Source: Ctena decussata
Lineage: Eukaryota > Mollusca > Bivalvia > Lucinida > Lucinidae
NCBI GenBank assembly: GCA_963989385.1
Contig: OZ022499.1
Span: 78,605,903-78,669,902 of the forward strand
DNA: 64,000 bases
Direction: 5' to 3'
A model generated the notes under the pieces. That model was not told the origin of the DNA and made no database searches. It worked only from the letters and a program-made list of their open reading frames with translations. The position numbers were made by a program, and so were the translations under genes. Below are positions 43,691 to 54,698 of the stretch, one piece after another. The first letter of the stretch is position 1; every line of letters begins with the position of its first letter.

Positions 43691-46262
43691 TGACGGTCAC
43701 AATCAAATGGATCATCATGTACATCATCATCAGTTTGATGGCAACCAACTTGACAACTGTCAACCAGACAATTATCAACCTGAGTGTCATCAACATGTCT
43801 GGCAACCTGGCGAGAATGTACATCATAATCATCTTGAACAACACCAACATGAACATCAAGTGGATCATCATGTACATCATCATCAGTTTGATGGCAACCA
43901 ACTTGACAACTATCAACCAGACAATTATCAACCTGAGTGTCATCAACATGACTGGCAACCTGGCGAGAGTGTACGTCATAATCATCTTGAACAACACCAA
44001 CATGAACATCAAGTGGATCATCATGTACATCATCATCAGTTTGATGGCAACCAACTTGACAACTGTCAACAAGACAATTATCAACCTGAGTGTCATCAAC
44101 ATGACTAGCAACCTGGCGACGAGAGTGTACGTCTTAATCATCTTGAACAACACCAACATGAACATCAAGTGGATCATTATGTATATCATCATCAGTTTGA
44201 TGGCAACCAACTTGACAACTATCAACCAGAAAATTATCAACCTGAGTGTCATCAACATGACTGGCAACCTGGCGAGAATGTACACCATAATCATCTTGAA
44301 CAACACCAACATGAACATCAAATGGATCATTTTGTACATCATCATCAGTTTGATGGCAACCAACTTGACAACTGTCAACCAGACAATTATCAACCTGAGT
44401 GTCATCAACATGGCTGGCAACCTGGCGAGAATGTACATCATAATCATCTTGAACAACACCAACATGAACATCAAGTGGATCATCATGTACATCATCATCA
44501 GTTTGATGGCAACCAACTTGACAACTATCAACCAGACAATTATCAACCTGAGTGTCATCAACATGACTGGCAACCTGGCGAGAGTGTACGTCATAATCAT
44601 CTTGAACAACACCAACATGAACATCAAGTGGATCATCATGTACATCATCATCAGTTTGATGGCAACCAACTTGACAACTGTCAACCAGACAAATATCAAC
44701 CTGAGTGTCATCAACATGACTAGCAACCAGGGGACGAGAGTGTACGTCTTAATCATCTTGAACAACACCAACATTGACATCAAGTGGATCATTATGTACA
44801 TCATCATCAGTTTGATGGCAACCAACTTGACAACTATCAACCAGACAATTATCAACCTGAGTGTCATCAACATGACTGGCAACCTGGCGAGAATGTACAC
44901 CACAATCATCTTGAACAACACCAACATGAACATCAAGTGGATCATCATGTACATCATCATCAGTTTGATGGCAACCAACTTGACAACTGTCAACCAAACA
45001 ATTATCAACCTGAGTGTCATCAACATGACTGGCAACCTGGCGGGAATGTACATCTTAATCATCTTGAACAACACCAACATGAACATCAAGTGGATCATCA
45101 TGTACATCATCATTAGTTTGATGGTAACCAACTTGACAACTATCAACCAGACAATTATCGACTTGAGTGTCATCAACATGACTGGCAACCAGGCGAGAGT
45201 GTACGTCATAATCATCTTGAACAACACCAACATGAACATCAAGTGGATCATCAAGTACATCATCATCAGTTTGATGGCAACCAACTTGACAACTGTCAAC
45301 CAAACAATTATCAACCTGAGTGTCATCAACATGACTGGCAACCGGGCGGGAATGTACATCATAATCATCTTGAACAACACCAACATGAACATCAAGTGGA
45401 TCATCATGTACATCATCATCAGTTTGATGGCAACCAACTTGACAACTATCAACCAGACAATTATCAACCTGAGTGTCATCACTATGACTGGCAACCTGGC
45501 GAGAGTGTACGTCATAATCATCTTGAACAACACCAACATGAACATCAAGTGGATCATCAAGTACATCATCATCAGTTTGATGGCAACTAACTTGACAACT
45601 ATCAACCAGACAATTATCAACCTGAGTGTCATCAACATGACTGGCAACCTGGCGAGAGTGTACGTCATAATCATCTTGAACAACACCAACAAGAACATCA
45701 AGTGGATCATCATGTACATCATCATCAGTTTGATGGCAACCAACTTGACAACTGTCAACCAGACAATTATCAACCTGAGTGTCATCAACATGGCTGGCAA
45801 CCTGGCGAGAATGTACATCATAAGCATCTTGAACCACACCAACATGAACATCAAGTGGATCATCATGTACATCATCATCAGTTTGATGGCAACCAACTTG
45901 ACAACTGTCAACCAGACAATTATCAACCTGAGTGTCATCAACATGACTGGCAACCTGGCGAGAATGTACGTCATAATCATCTTGAACAACACCGACATGA
46001 ACATCAAGTGGATCATCATGTACATCATCAGTTTGATGGCAACCAACTTGACAACTGTCAATCAGACAATTATCAACCTGAGTGTCATCACCATGACTGG
46101 CAGCCTGGCGAGTATGTACATCATAATCAATCTGACCAACTTCAATCTGAACATCAACTTGATCATCGTGTACACCATAACCCGTTTGATCACAACCAAT
46201 TTGATTTTTATCAGCCTGATAATTACCAACTTGATTGTCGACCTGCAGATTGTGTACATCAT
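43690..46262 (-). repeat. Tandem array, about 17 units of 153 bp, coding for 51-residue Asp/His-rich repeats
   Basis: On the minus strand the frame reads units such as VDDTQVDNCLVDSCQVG, then CHQTDDDVHDDPLDVHVG and VVQDDYDVHSRQ. This frame is continuous with the acidic region at 43090-43690 and with the SGNH-like end at 46440. Three units carry TAA where others have TAT (stops at 44134-44136, 44749-44751 and 45055-45057). The unit is a multiple of three and stop-poor, so long open frames occur on both strands (a 933-codon frame on plus), but those are shadows. One unit is 150 bp and two have an extra 3 bp. Confidence 0.9.
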
Positions 46263-46615
46263 AATCTGTATCAGTTTTCAGAGAAATCACGAGTCTCATA
46301 ATTCGGACAATCTCAACAGCTGTCTCTATATCTTCTACAACAGTTCGAGTCCCTGCTCTACTTAAGTGCAAACCGTCTTTGCTTAATAAATGTCTACGGG
46401 GAATTCCCATAAGAAAGAACTTATAATGATTCACAAACACTTAAACGCGGCGTTGCTAAGGCAGCCCTCATCAACCCTTCGTTTGTATCGCTGGCAATGC
46501 GGTTGATCTGCTCCAATGTAGCAGGCTCAATAGGAAAACTACCCTCAAAAAGGTTCTGGCACCGTGGAAGAATTGTAGAGAGAATCACGTGGACGCTGAA
46601 TATATATATAAAAAA
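46263..46615 (-). CDS. SGNH-hydrolase-like C-terminal piece
   Basis: Minus strand. HVILSTILPRCQNLFEG, then after a frame change LMGIPRRHLLSKDGLHLS and RAGTRTVVEDIETAVEIV. The pattern KDGLHLSRAGTR resembles the DxxHL block that ends SGNH/GDSL-like esterase domains, and STILPR resembles their preceding strand. It then runs in frame into the Asp/His repeats. The N-terminal half of the domain is not found; the sequence upstream (46620) turns into a MITE. Confidence 0.5.
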
Positions 46616-46630
46616 AGTTTCCGTAAATAT

Positions 46631-46735
46631 ATGAGCCGCGACACGACAAAGCCAGTGGCATGTGCGCCTAGCGAAGGCTCAGACAGATCAGATGCCCAGT
46701 CTGATCAGAGACTTCGCTGAGCGCACAGGCCACTG
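46631..46735. mobile_element. Solo half of a gagccgcgacacgac palindrome
   Basis: Starts atgagccgcgacacgacaaa and reaches ttcgctgagcgcacaggcca, matching the outer part of the palindrome at 61388-61628. The rest is missing. Confidence 0.7.
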
Positions 46736-47685
46736 TTTTTTATTGTTTTTTTTGTGTGTGTGTGTCACTGCTCAGTTATACTCCTCGTCAAACGTTAAGC
46801 ATCTCTTTAAATTTAACGGAAACATTTACATTACAACATTTTATTATGTTTTATCATGTTATGTATTTTCTATTTTTTCTCGCTCTATAATTGCAGCTTT
46901 AGACTTTTACGTCTTTGCACAGATACTGTCATTAGAGGGCGAATAGCCTAGCGATTTTCGCTGCAATATGTTAATATTTTTTTTGCTTCAAGGGCCAATA
47001 TTGTTGTGGTGAACAATATTTTGACTTATTCTTTAATTTAAAGCCTTCCAATGCTAAAATTTGATCGGAGTTTTCACCTTTGGTGGATGATTCTGCTGTT
47101 TTTGTGTTTCGTACCTGAATCGATTTTCACAGACATTTTCGGCCATATCCAAAATCATAAACAGGATTACCGGGACATTCAAGAGTTAGTATAGTGATAG
47201 TGACATACTGTGGATGTTTTGTACTTGCAGGACTGAAAGTTTTGCCATGTTCTGCATTGTGACAGGCCACTTTCTCTCAACCTCACATTATGCTTAGTTC
47301 ACAGATGCTTCATTTACTGTTGTTATATTGAAACACTTTTTTTTCTAGGTCCCAGTCTTGTCTCCAATTTGAGAGTGGCAAGATAGGGAAGTTGCCAGTT
47401 CAAAGGAAAGAAAGAAAAACTCAACACACACAAATAGTTTTGTTATTATCTAATATACCAACTATTTTGATAAAGTTTATTATGATTCACTATCTGCTAG
47501 ATCTATGTCTGCTTACTGACTGGATTCCTCTGAAAATATAACAGTACCATATGTAAGTTGTGTTGGTCTGACAATGAACACTTCACACATAAAACAATGA
47601 AAATTTTCCCAATTTTAGACAAAATGACGCTATTTTTCCCAATTCTAAAGGCCCCGGCCCCATTCCCAAATAGGGGTGTGAGAGC
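46736..47685. other. No gene recognised
   Basis: AT-rich, with a (GT)n stretch near 46754 and a tcccaattttagacaaaatg / ttttcccaattctaaaggcc repeat near 47608-47652 that resembles part of the 27.1-27.4 kb element. No gene is recognised. Confidence 0.5.
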
Positions 47686-47689
47686 CCTG

Positions 47690-49600
47690 TAGAGACAGAA
47701 ATGCTGCTACCAGGGAATGTAGGAAAGCAAGGAGTGAATTTGAAAATAAACTCTCAGACGACAATAATCCGAAAGCATTTTACAAATACGTAAATTCTAG
47801 AAGGAAAGTTAGTGCCGGAATTTCTAGTTTGAAACGTAGAGATAACACTGTGACAGAATCAGATACTGATAAGGCTGAAAAATTGAACTCCTTTTTTAAA
47901 GACGTCTTTGTTGTAGAAGACACTGATAACATGCCACATTTTGATGATAGAAGTGAAGGAAATAGCATAGACAATATCACAATCAATGAAGCCATTGTTT
48001 TCAAGTTAATTGAAAAATTGAACATTAACAAGTCCTTTGGTCTTGATCTTCTACACCCCAGGGTACTTAAGGAACTACGTCACTCAATTACTACTCCTTT
48101 AGCCATGATATACAGGAATTCATTTGAAGAAGAGGATTTAGTTGATGATTGGAGGAAAGCTAATGTGAAAGTTCTTTATAAGAAAGGCCCAAGAGACAAT
48201 CCAAGTAATTATCGTCCTATTAGTTTGACGTGTATTCCCTGTAAGCTGTTGGAAAAACTTGTGAGAGATGCCATAGTTAATCATATGAATACTCATAATT
48301 TGTTTTCTGATGCTCAATTTGGCTTTAGATCACTGCGTTCGTGTGTTTTACAACTTCTAGATGTGATGGAAAAATGGACGGAATGGATTGATGAAGGTTA
48401 CAGCTTTGTTTGCATATATTATGACTTTCGTAAAGCTTTTGACACTGTCCCACATGGACGCTTATTGGTTAAGTTAGAATCATATGGAATCAAAGGTAAA
48501 CTGCTTCAGTGGATCAAAGCTTTTTTAAATAATAGGAAGCAGCGTGTTGTGGTTAATTATATTCAGTCGGAGTGGTCTGATGTATGTAGTGGAATTCCCC
48601 AAGGAAGCGTTTTGGGGCCGATTTCGTTCTTTGTTTATATAAATGACATTGAAGACTCGGTGAGAAGTACTCTTCGTTTATTTGCGGATGACACAAAGTT
48701 GTTCCACACTACTAATTCAGATACAGATATTGAACAGATACAAGCAGATACAGATGAACTTGGAAACTGGAGTGAAAAATGGCTTCTGAAATTCAACATT
48801 GATAAATGTTGCACCCTGCATTATGGGCATAACAATCCTAATCATACTTCCTTATCTAACTGAAAATGGCTTGAGGAAGGAAATAAGGAATTGTGAGACT
48901 GAAAAAGATTTAGGTTTGACATTTGACACAGAGTTGAAGTTTCGGAGACATATACAGGACTGTATAAACAAGGCTAATAAAGTTACTGGTTTAATCAGAA
49001 GGTCATTCCTGCATATAACAAGTAAATCCTTTAGTTAACTATACAAAACTCTCATAAGGCCTCAGCTTGAATATGGAAATATCATCTGGAATCCAAGATT
49101 CAAAAAGGACATTGAAGCCTTGGAAAGAGTACAAAAAAGAGCTACTAAGCTAGTTTATTACGTCAGAAATATGAGTTACAGTGACAGACTGAAAGTTTTG
49201 AAAATTCCTTCTTTAGCATACAGAAGATTTCGTGGAGACATGATTGAGGTGTATAAGTTGTTGAATAACAAAGAGGATATTAGTTATGGGAGATTCTTCG
49301 AATTGAACACTAATACAACTAGGGGACATGCACTCAAATTGAATAAAAAGTCATGTAAAAAGGATATTAGAAAGAACTTCTTTTCATCAAGAATTATTTC
49401 ATCGTGGAATGCTTTGCCAGAAATAGTTGTGACTGCAACGACATTGAATACCTTCAAAAACCAGTTAGATAAATTCATTGGCGATAAAAAATTCACAGTA
49501 TTTCCGGAAAATTCCTGGGTGTCCACTCGAGAGGGGGATATATAAGTTGAGCCAACTTGCGTCCCCTACCGGATACAGTACAGTACAGTACAATTTTACC
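47690..49600 (+). pseudogene. CR1/L2-like non-LTR retrotransposon ORF2 (5' truncated)
   Basis: The plus strand reads TRECRKARSEFENKLSDDN and AFYKYVNSRRKV, then the reverse transcriptase motifs SNYRPISLTCIPCKLLEKL, CIYYDFRKAFDTVPHGRLL, SGIPQGSVLGPISFFVYIN and LRLFADDTKLF. The C-terminus has LYKTLIRPQLEYGNIIW and ALERVQKRATKL. These are CR1/L2-type features. A frameshift near 48855 and a stop at 49036-49038 break it. No endonuclease is present, so it is 5' truncated. The 3' end (49560-49600) has a tacagtacagtacagtacaa microsatellite-like tail typical of this LINE group. Confidence 0.88.
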
Positions 49601-50065
49601 ATTTGTAGCTATATATCATACTTTCTTTGGCTGTTAATGTTTATATTTTGCGTAAGATAGTGTAACCAACATAAATATTACCGTAAGATTTGGACTTAAT
49701 GAACTTACTGCTGTGATTGGGTCAGCATGATTGACATGACACAGAGGCTGGTACTCAGTATTCATGCATACATGCGATACAATGTGATTTTGGTGGCTAT
49801 GAAAATTAAAATTGTCAGATCAGATGAAATAATGTTATTTTTTTTCTATTCTTTTTTGTTCAAAACATACATTGTGGGCACATGTAATTGAGGCAGTTAG
49901 AGCATAAATAAAACCTGCCGGATACATCACGTTAGCAAGACATAGGTGCGAGGAGAACTCCTTCAAACCCACATATTAAAGTAATGTATATGTTGGATAC
50001 ACGATATTTTGCAAAATATAAACATTTATAGTCAAAGAAAGTATGTTAAAATAGTTATAGATGGT
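49601..50065. other. No gene recognised
   Basis: AT-rich sequence after the LINE tail. Nothing recognised. Confidence 0.5.
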
Positions 50066-50130
50066 AAAATTCGGGTCCGATCCGGTCCGATCCGGTGATT
50101 ATGTCCGATCCGGTCCGATCCGGTGAGTAC
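50066..50130. repeat. Short gatccggtcc repeat
   Basis: cgatccggtccgatccggtg occurs twice (about 50077-50097 and 50105-50125). Confidence 0.75.
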
Positions 50131-50146
50131 ACGTACCCGGTTTTAG

Positions 50147-50572
50147 CGGTTACTAGAAATACCGGAATATACCAAAATACACCGGAACATACCGGAATCT
50201 ACCGGAATATACCAAAATACACATTTTTATTTACCGAAATACACTATGATATTACCAGAATAAATGTAATATTATCCAAAATATGTCTTTTAGTAACAGC
50301 TGCATGTAAAAATCGGCAAGCGAATGACCCATACAAAGACCCTTACCAGCTTGCAATCTGCACAGTGATACCTATCCAAGGCCCATATCCTGGTCCATTT
50401 ATTCTCACTATAGATGCAAAAATAGCAATATCTGAGCTGGAAATAGTTCTTATTTATCTATTCTACCAATATTTAAGTTAATTTTCATAATAAAAATGTT
50501 TATTTTGGTGTATTCCGGTATATTCCGGTATATTCCGGTAATAAGGTGTATTCCGGTAATTCTAGTAACCCA
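50147..50572. mobile_element. MITE with ccggaatatacc motifs, 8-bp duplication
   Basis: Flanks ggttttag at 50139-50146 and 50573-50580. The left end ggttactagaaataccggaa and right end ttccggtaattctagtaacc are inverted. The subterminal motif accggaatataccaaaatac and its complement repeat several times. 8-bp duplication fits a hAT-like element. Confidence 0.85.
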
Positions 50573-50804
50573 GGTTTTAGTAATGGACTTCTTGGTCTAG
50601 CTAAATGCCGTAACACTGATCTATTTATAGAATGAAATATATTTTCAAGAAAACGTTATTTGTTTTTTTCTATCAGTCGAATTTTCCGAAATCGTTGAGG
50701 AATACAAATGTTTTCTTAGTAAAATGCCATAAAACATTGCAACAATGAAAACTTATTCACTTTTTAATACTTAAATCCGGAAAAAATGCAAAAAAAAAAA
50801 ATCC
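50573..50804. other. No gene recognised
   Basis: AT-rich spacer. Nothing recognised. Confidence 0.5.
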
Positions 50805-51055
50805 CGGTGACGGGTGGTGAGTTTCATACCCCTTGAAATGCAAAAATATCTTTTTTGTCCAAAATATGCCGTCGTTAGCAAAGATTTTTTTATCAGGTAT
50901 TGTTTGTACAAGTCTTCGTATTTATGATACAGAAAGTCTAGAAAAAGGTTGTTTTAATAATCCTACGGCTCCCATAAAAATTTCCGGTGGTTGGTTTAGA
51001 GCACGGGTCGGGTGCGGGTGGTGGATTTCATACCCGATCCCCAATTGGTGTTTAG
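50805..51055 (-). mobile_element. gggtatgaaacccaccacccg repeat, copy 2, inverted
   Basis: Inverted relative to 37137-37384. Carries gacgggtggtgagtttcata and ggtggtggatttcatacccg at its edges with gtcgttagcaaagatt and atcctacggctcccataaaa inside. Confidence 0.75.
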
Positions 51056-51448
51056 TAGCACTTACTGTGTCCAGGACAGGCAAATCGTTCAGCACTAGCA
51101 TAATTAGGGGGAGTGTTTCCGGTTAAAAATGGTATGATTGTAAATTAACATTCAGAGCTAACAATAAGTAGTTAGGCAGTGCTTCTGTAGATCAAAAACT
51201 TCTTTCATACAATAGCTTCTGTAAATTGGGCACTTCGACATTTGGACTATTTTTTAAGCTTCATTTCTGAGCAGGGGATGCTTTTTGCTTCGCTTTAGAT
51301 GTTGTGGGCGGGGTGACGAAAAGTTATGAGTCAGGCAAAGTCGCCCGTTTGGTATGAATGCATCCTTTGGTTTATGTATTTGTCAATGTAGATCTAACAG
51401 TAGATAAAAATAGTTACTCTACTCAGCTTTGTTTTACTTAGGGAGTGA
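51056..51448. other. No gene recognised
   Basis: AT-rich with no recognised feature. Confidence 0.5.
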
Positions 51449-52160
51449 CTATCCGTCTTGCGGATAAGAATCCTTATCGGCAAAACGGTCGTGCCGATAA
51501 GAATTCTTATCAGCAAGACGATTGTGCCGATAAGAATCCTTATCCGCACGACGGCGGTCAGAAATGTTTATTGTAGGAAAAAATGATATTTGCTTGACAT
51601 CGTCAATACAGCAAAAACTGGTCCCGGGTCATAATTGCTTGACCTGGTCCTGTATTTTTGTTAAAATTTCAACAAATATCAAAAATTTCATAAAATCTTT
51701 ATATGCATTTTTCAGAAGAGCCTATAAACTACTTAGGTCCTATTTTCAGCTTGTTATTGGCATGTTTAGTAAAATTTTGAGGCCAATAAAAATTGGTCCC
51801 GGATTTTGGCCCCGGGTCCTGGGCGTTGGTCCTGGCTTCTATTCCTTCCCGATACAACCTGTGCACATCGAACTGGAATATGCCCAAAATAAGATTGCCC
51901 CCGTTAACGGTGAAGCTGAGTGCCGGTTCTCAGACGTTTTAACAACTAAAAGATGGTCATAAGATGCTTTTATACCATTTTTTTTAAGTTATTTAACATC
52001 CTCCATATGAATTGCTGACACAGTGTTGTATGAAACCATTGTAAGAAAGACCATAGCATCTGTAATGGAGTATCTGATCACCGTCATGCAGATAAGGATT
52101 CTTATCCCCACGACCATCTTGCCGATAAACATTCTTATCGGCACGACGGTCGTGCCAATA
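51449..52160. mobile_element. DNA element with ccgataagaattcttatcgg-type subterminal repeats
   Basis: Left cluster: ccgtcttgcggataagaatc, ggtcgtgccgataagaattc and gataagaatccttatccgca. Right cluster near 52085-52157: gataaggattcttatccc, cgataaacattcttatcggc and acgacggtcgtgcc, in inverted relation. About 530 bp without such motifs lie between. Transposase and clear target duplication are not seen. Confidence 0.65.
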
Positions 52161-52815
52161 TGCTTAGCCTTTTACTTAACTGATTCGTCGATACCTGATC
52201 ATTACATCAGAGGACTGTTCTGTGGTGGAAGAAAGCCAGAAGTAGTTCTCAGCTGTATAGGGGCTGGGAAATACTCTGTGAAACCACCGCAACCCCGAAG
52301 GGAACAGCCAACCATTCATACTTGCCAGCACAGTTTTCTTAAAATAGGTATTTAAAGAATGTGTGAGACTGTCATTATTATTGATTGGCAAGTTACCAGG
52401 CAACCGGTAAAGTTAATCAGGCATCAAAGGAAGAGCAGAGATCAGAAGGAAAATAAATGAACTATCCGATCACATGACGATCTGTCTGGCCTGGCTGTGC
52501 ATTCTCGACTCGGTGATTATTTTTACAAATTTACCTGTGTGCGTTCTGGGAGTCCAAAGGACAAAAATCTCTGTGTCCCAAACTCAGGACTCTGCTTCCT
52601 GTCTTGGATTGGTAGTGTAATTATTTTTGAGCATCCTAAATCATGTGCACATGCTAATAATAAATTTAGAAACTGATTTTGTTTTATTTATTGTCCTGCT
52701 TCCAACTGGTAGTGCAATGAATATACTGTATTCTCCAATGGCAAAACATTTTCGCATGCAGTTGTGGGCTGGAGAAAAAGAGAAATGCTCATCAAACCAA
52801 TGACTACGTCCAAAA
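52161..52815. other. No gene recognised
   Basis: AT-rich. The 161-codon minus-strand frame at 52641-53126 overlaps the palindrome that follows and has no recognised motif. Confidence 0.5.
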
Positions 52816-52819
52816 ATAC

Positions 52820-53150
52820 TAAACATGTGACTTTTGTGAGCAAATGATTGACAAGCCGCACAAGACATAATGATTCTAAGTCTTTGACTCGGGGGCCAAA
52901 ATATGTGTATAATACTCAGAGAAATACGGTAATTAAAATTGCACATTCTATCTTTGTAAGACCGAAACGCGTAGACGCAAATAAAAAATGTCAGCCTAAC
53001 CGCTGATGATTGTTGGTTCTGTTTTTCTTCTATTATTTTGATTTCTATCAAAATAATGCACAGTAACAAGCACCTCTGTCCAAGACTTGGAATCATTACG
53101 GTAGTCTTGTGAGGCTTGTCAATCATTTGCTCACATGCTCAGAAAGAGCA
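52820..53150. mobile_element. Inverted-repeat element (gtgagcaaatgattgacaag arms)
   Basis: Left arm gtgagcaaatgattgacaag (about 52837) and right arm cttgtcaatcatttgctcac (about 53115-53134) are inverted over about 50 bp with few mismatches. The body is about 250 bp, with no recognised coding content. Confidence 0.75.
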
Positions 53151-53502
53151 CAAAGTAACACATTTAGTCATCGTCTGAACTCTGATGAGCATTATGTAGA
53201 ACAAATCGGCTTCGTATTATATTCGGGCTCGTACTATAATCAAGAGCCTCAGCAGGAAGCAGAACCACGCGGGCAGTCTCTGCAGGAAGCCATTTATCAT
53301 GTACAGAAGTCTCGGCAGGAAGCAAGAGTTCGCGGACAGTCTCGGCAGAAGCCAAATATGATGTACAGTCTCTGCAGGAAGCAAAAATTAGCGGAATCGA
53401 TTATACCCTGTGGTATCAGTGGCATTTATCAACAGTAATACTTTTGCTGATCTGCTGATGCACAAAAATTTGACATTTCTCTCAAAAGTGAATATCAGCA
53501 AT
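53151..53502. other. No gene recognised; short degenerate direct repeats
   Basis: A tctcggcaggaagc/tctctgcaggaagc phrase recurs three or four times between 53260 and 53390. Otherwise nothing recognised. Confidence 0.5.
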
Positions 53503-53600
53503 ACTCAAAAACAGGAGTGAATGTCAACAAAACTCAAAACCAGGAGTGAATGTCAACAAAACTCAAAAACAGGAGTGAATGTCAACAAAACTCAAAAACA
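53503..53600. repeat. Tandem repeat, 30-31 bp unit, about 3 copies
   Basis: Unit caggagtgaatgtcaacaaa followed by actcaaaaa, present three times in a row. Confidence 0.85.
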
Positions 53601-54399
53601 ACTATGCATGTGCCCTGATGTGATTTGGCAAAAACCATTAATTTTCCATTTGTTCCAAATGGAATATTAATAGTTTTTAGGTGCCCCAATACTTACATAC
53701 TTTAGGGTACTTTTCCAAGTAATATCACTGCCTTGAACCCCTGTATCTGGATAGAATAATATACAGAGGCATAGAAAGCTCCGTGAAAGCTCATGCACAC
53801 ACAAACTGCCTCCAAATGATGCAGAAAATATCAAGAATTGTGAATAACAATTATGAATGTTGGATTGTACAGAAAAGGACAAAGAATGTCTTAAACTTTC
53901 TACAATCTAATCTATTTGATTCCTGATGAAGACATAATAGCGTTTTTGATCAAAGGCCTGTGTTAAGTTTTTCTTCAGAATGTTATAGAAATTAAGGTAT
54001 GAAAATGTATTAGGGTTTAGCTGAGCAATTAAGCTAGCCTCCAAAAATTGGGCATCATGATGTCTTCCTCCAGACAAAGTTGTGCAACACTTTCTTTCAG
54101 AAATAAGGTACAATGTAATATGAAGACTGCATTTGGTAGGTAACCTTACTCACTGAATAAGGCATGTTTTCTGTTAATTGCACCATTTTTTTGCCCTTAC
54201 CAGTAGCACAGTCTAAATCAGGGTCTGAAAATCCATAGAAGGGCTGCCCAGTGTGTATGTTGGCTGCACAAGTTACCAAAAGAAATCTTTTTACTATCTG
54301 GAAACTGTAGAATATATATAGTAACTGAGGATTTAAAAGCAGTTTTTGGCACATGATTTTCACAGGACAAGTAGACGGAATTTGATGCGTTATCACTCA
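53601..54399. other. No gene recognised
   Basis: AT-rich intron-like sequence upstream of AP2S1 exon 2. The initiator exon of AP2S1 was not located here. Confidence 0.5.
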
Positions 54400-54595
54400 A
54401 AGTGGCAAAAATGAAAATAGTTGAATTGGCAAACAGCATAGATCCAAATGAGGTGGCTCATAATGAGCCCCCTCATCTGAATTTACACTTTTTGCCTACT
54501 AGTCTTTGAATTCTCAGTAAATGATAACAAAAAAGTTTTTTTTTTTAATTTTGCAGATGTAAGTTTTGTCATCTGCCTTTTTGACACTTTAAAGG
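54400..54595 (-). mobile_element. Palindromic MITE (gcaaacagtgtagatc family), copy 7, reversed
   Basis: Reads ggcaaacagcatagatccaa, hairpin ggctcataatgagcccc, atttacactttttgcctact then ttttgcagatgtaagttttg. Lies in the AP2S1 intron just before exon 2. Confidence 0.7.
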
Positions 54596-54698
54596 TAAGG
54601 TCTGCTGAATGATCAGGTGATCATATGTATACTCTTTTGTACTTAAGAATGTGGTAATTTTTGACACTGTTCTTTAAAATTTTGGCACTTATTTTCAG

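Noticed and set aside
43485..46061. An 858-codon Met/Leu-rich frame on the minus strand
   Set aside because: A shadow of the same array in another phase; it does not join the VVDESVENDEF region in frame.
43564..46365. A 933-codon open frame on the plus strand across the repeat array
   Set aside because: The unit is 153 bp and stop-poor, so an open frame is propagated through every copy. Its hydrophobic Ile/Asn-rich protein has no flanking domain, and the minus acidic frame continues into real motifs.
51128..51140. An ATG followed by GTATG as the AP2S1 initiator exon
   Set aside because: The context is not distinctive; an M-only exon cannot be identified without splice data.
52641..53126. 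A 161-codon minus-strand frame
   Set aside because: It overlaps an inverted-repeat element, is low in recognisable motifs and has no splice or start support.
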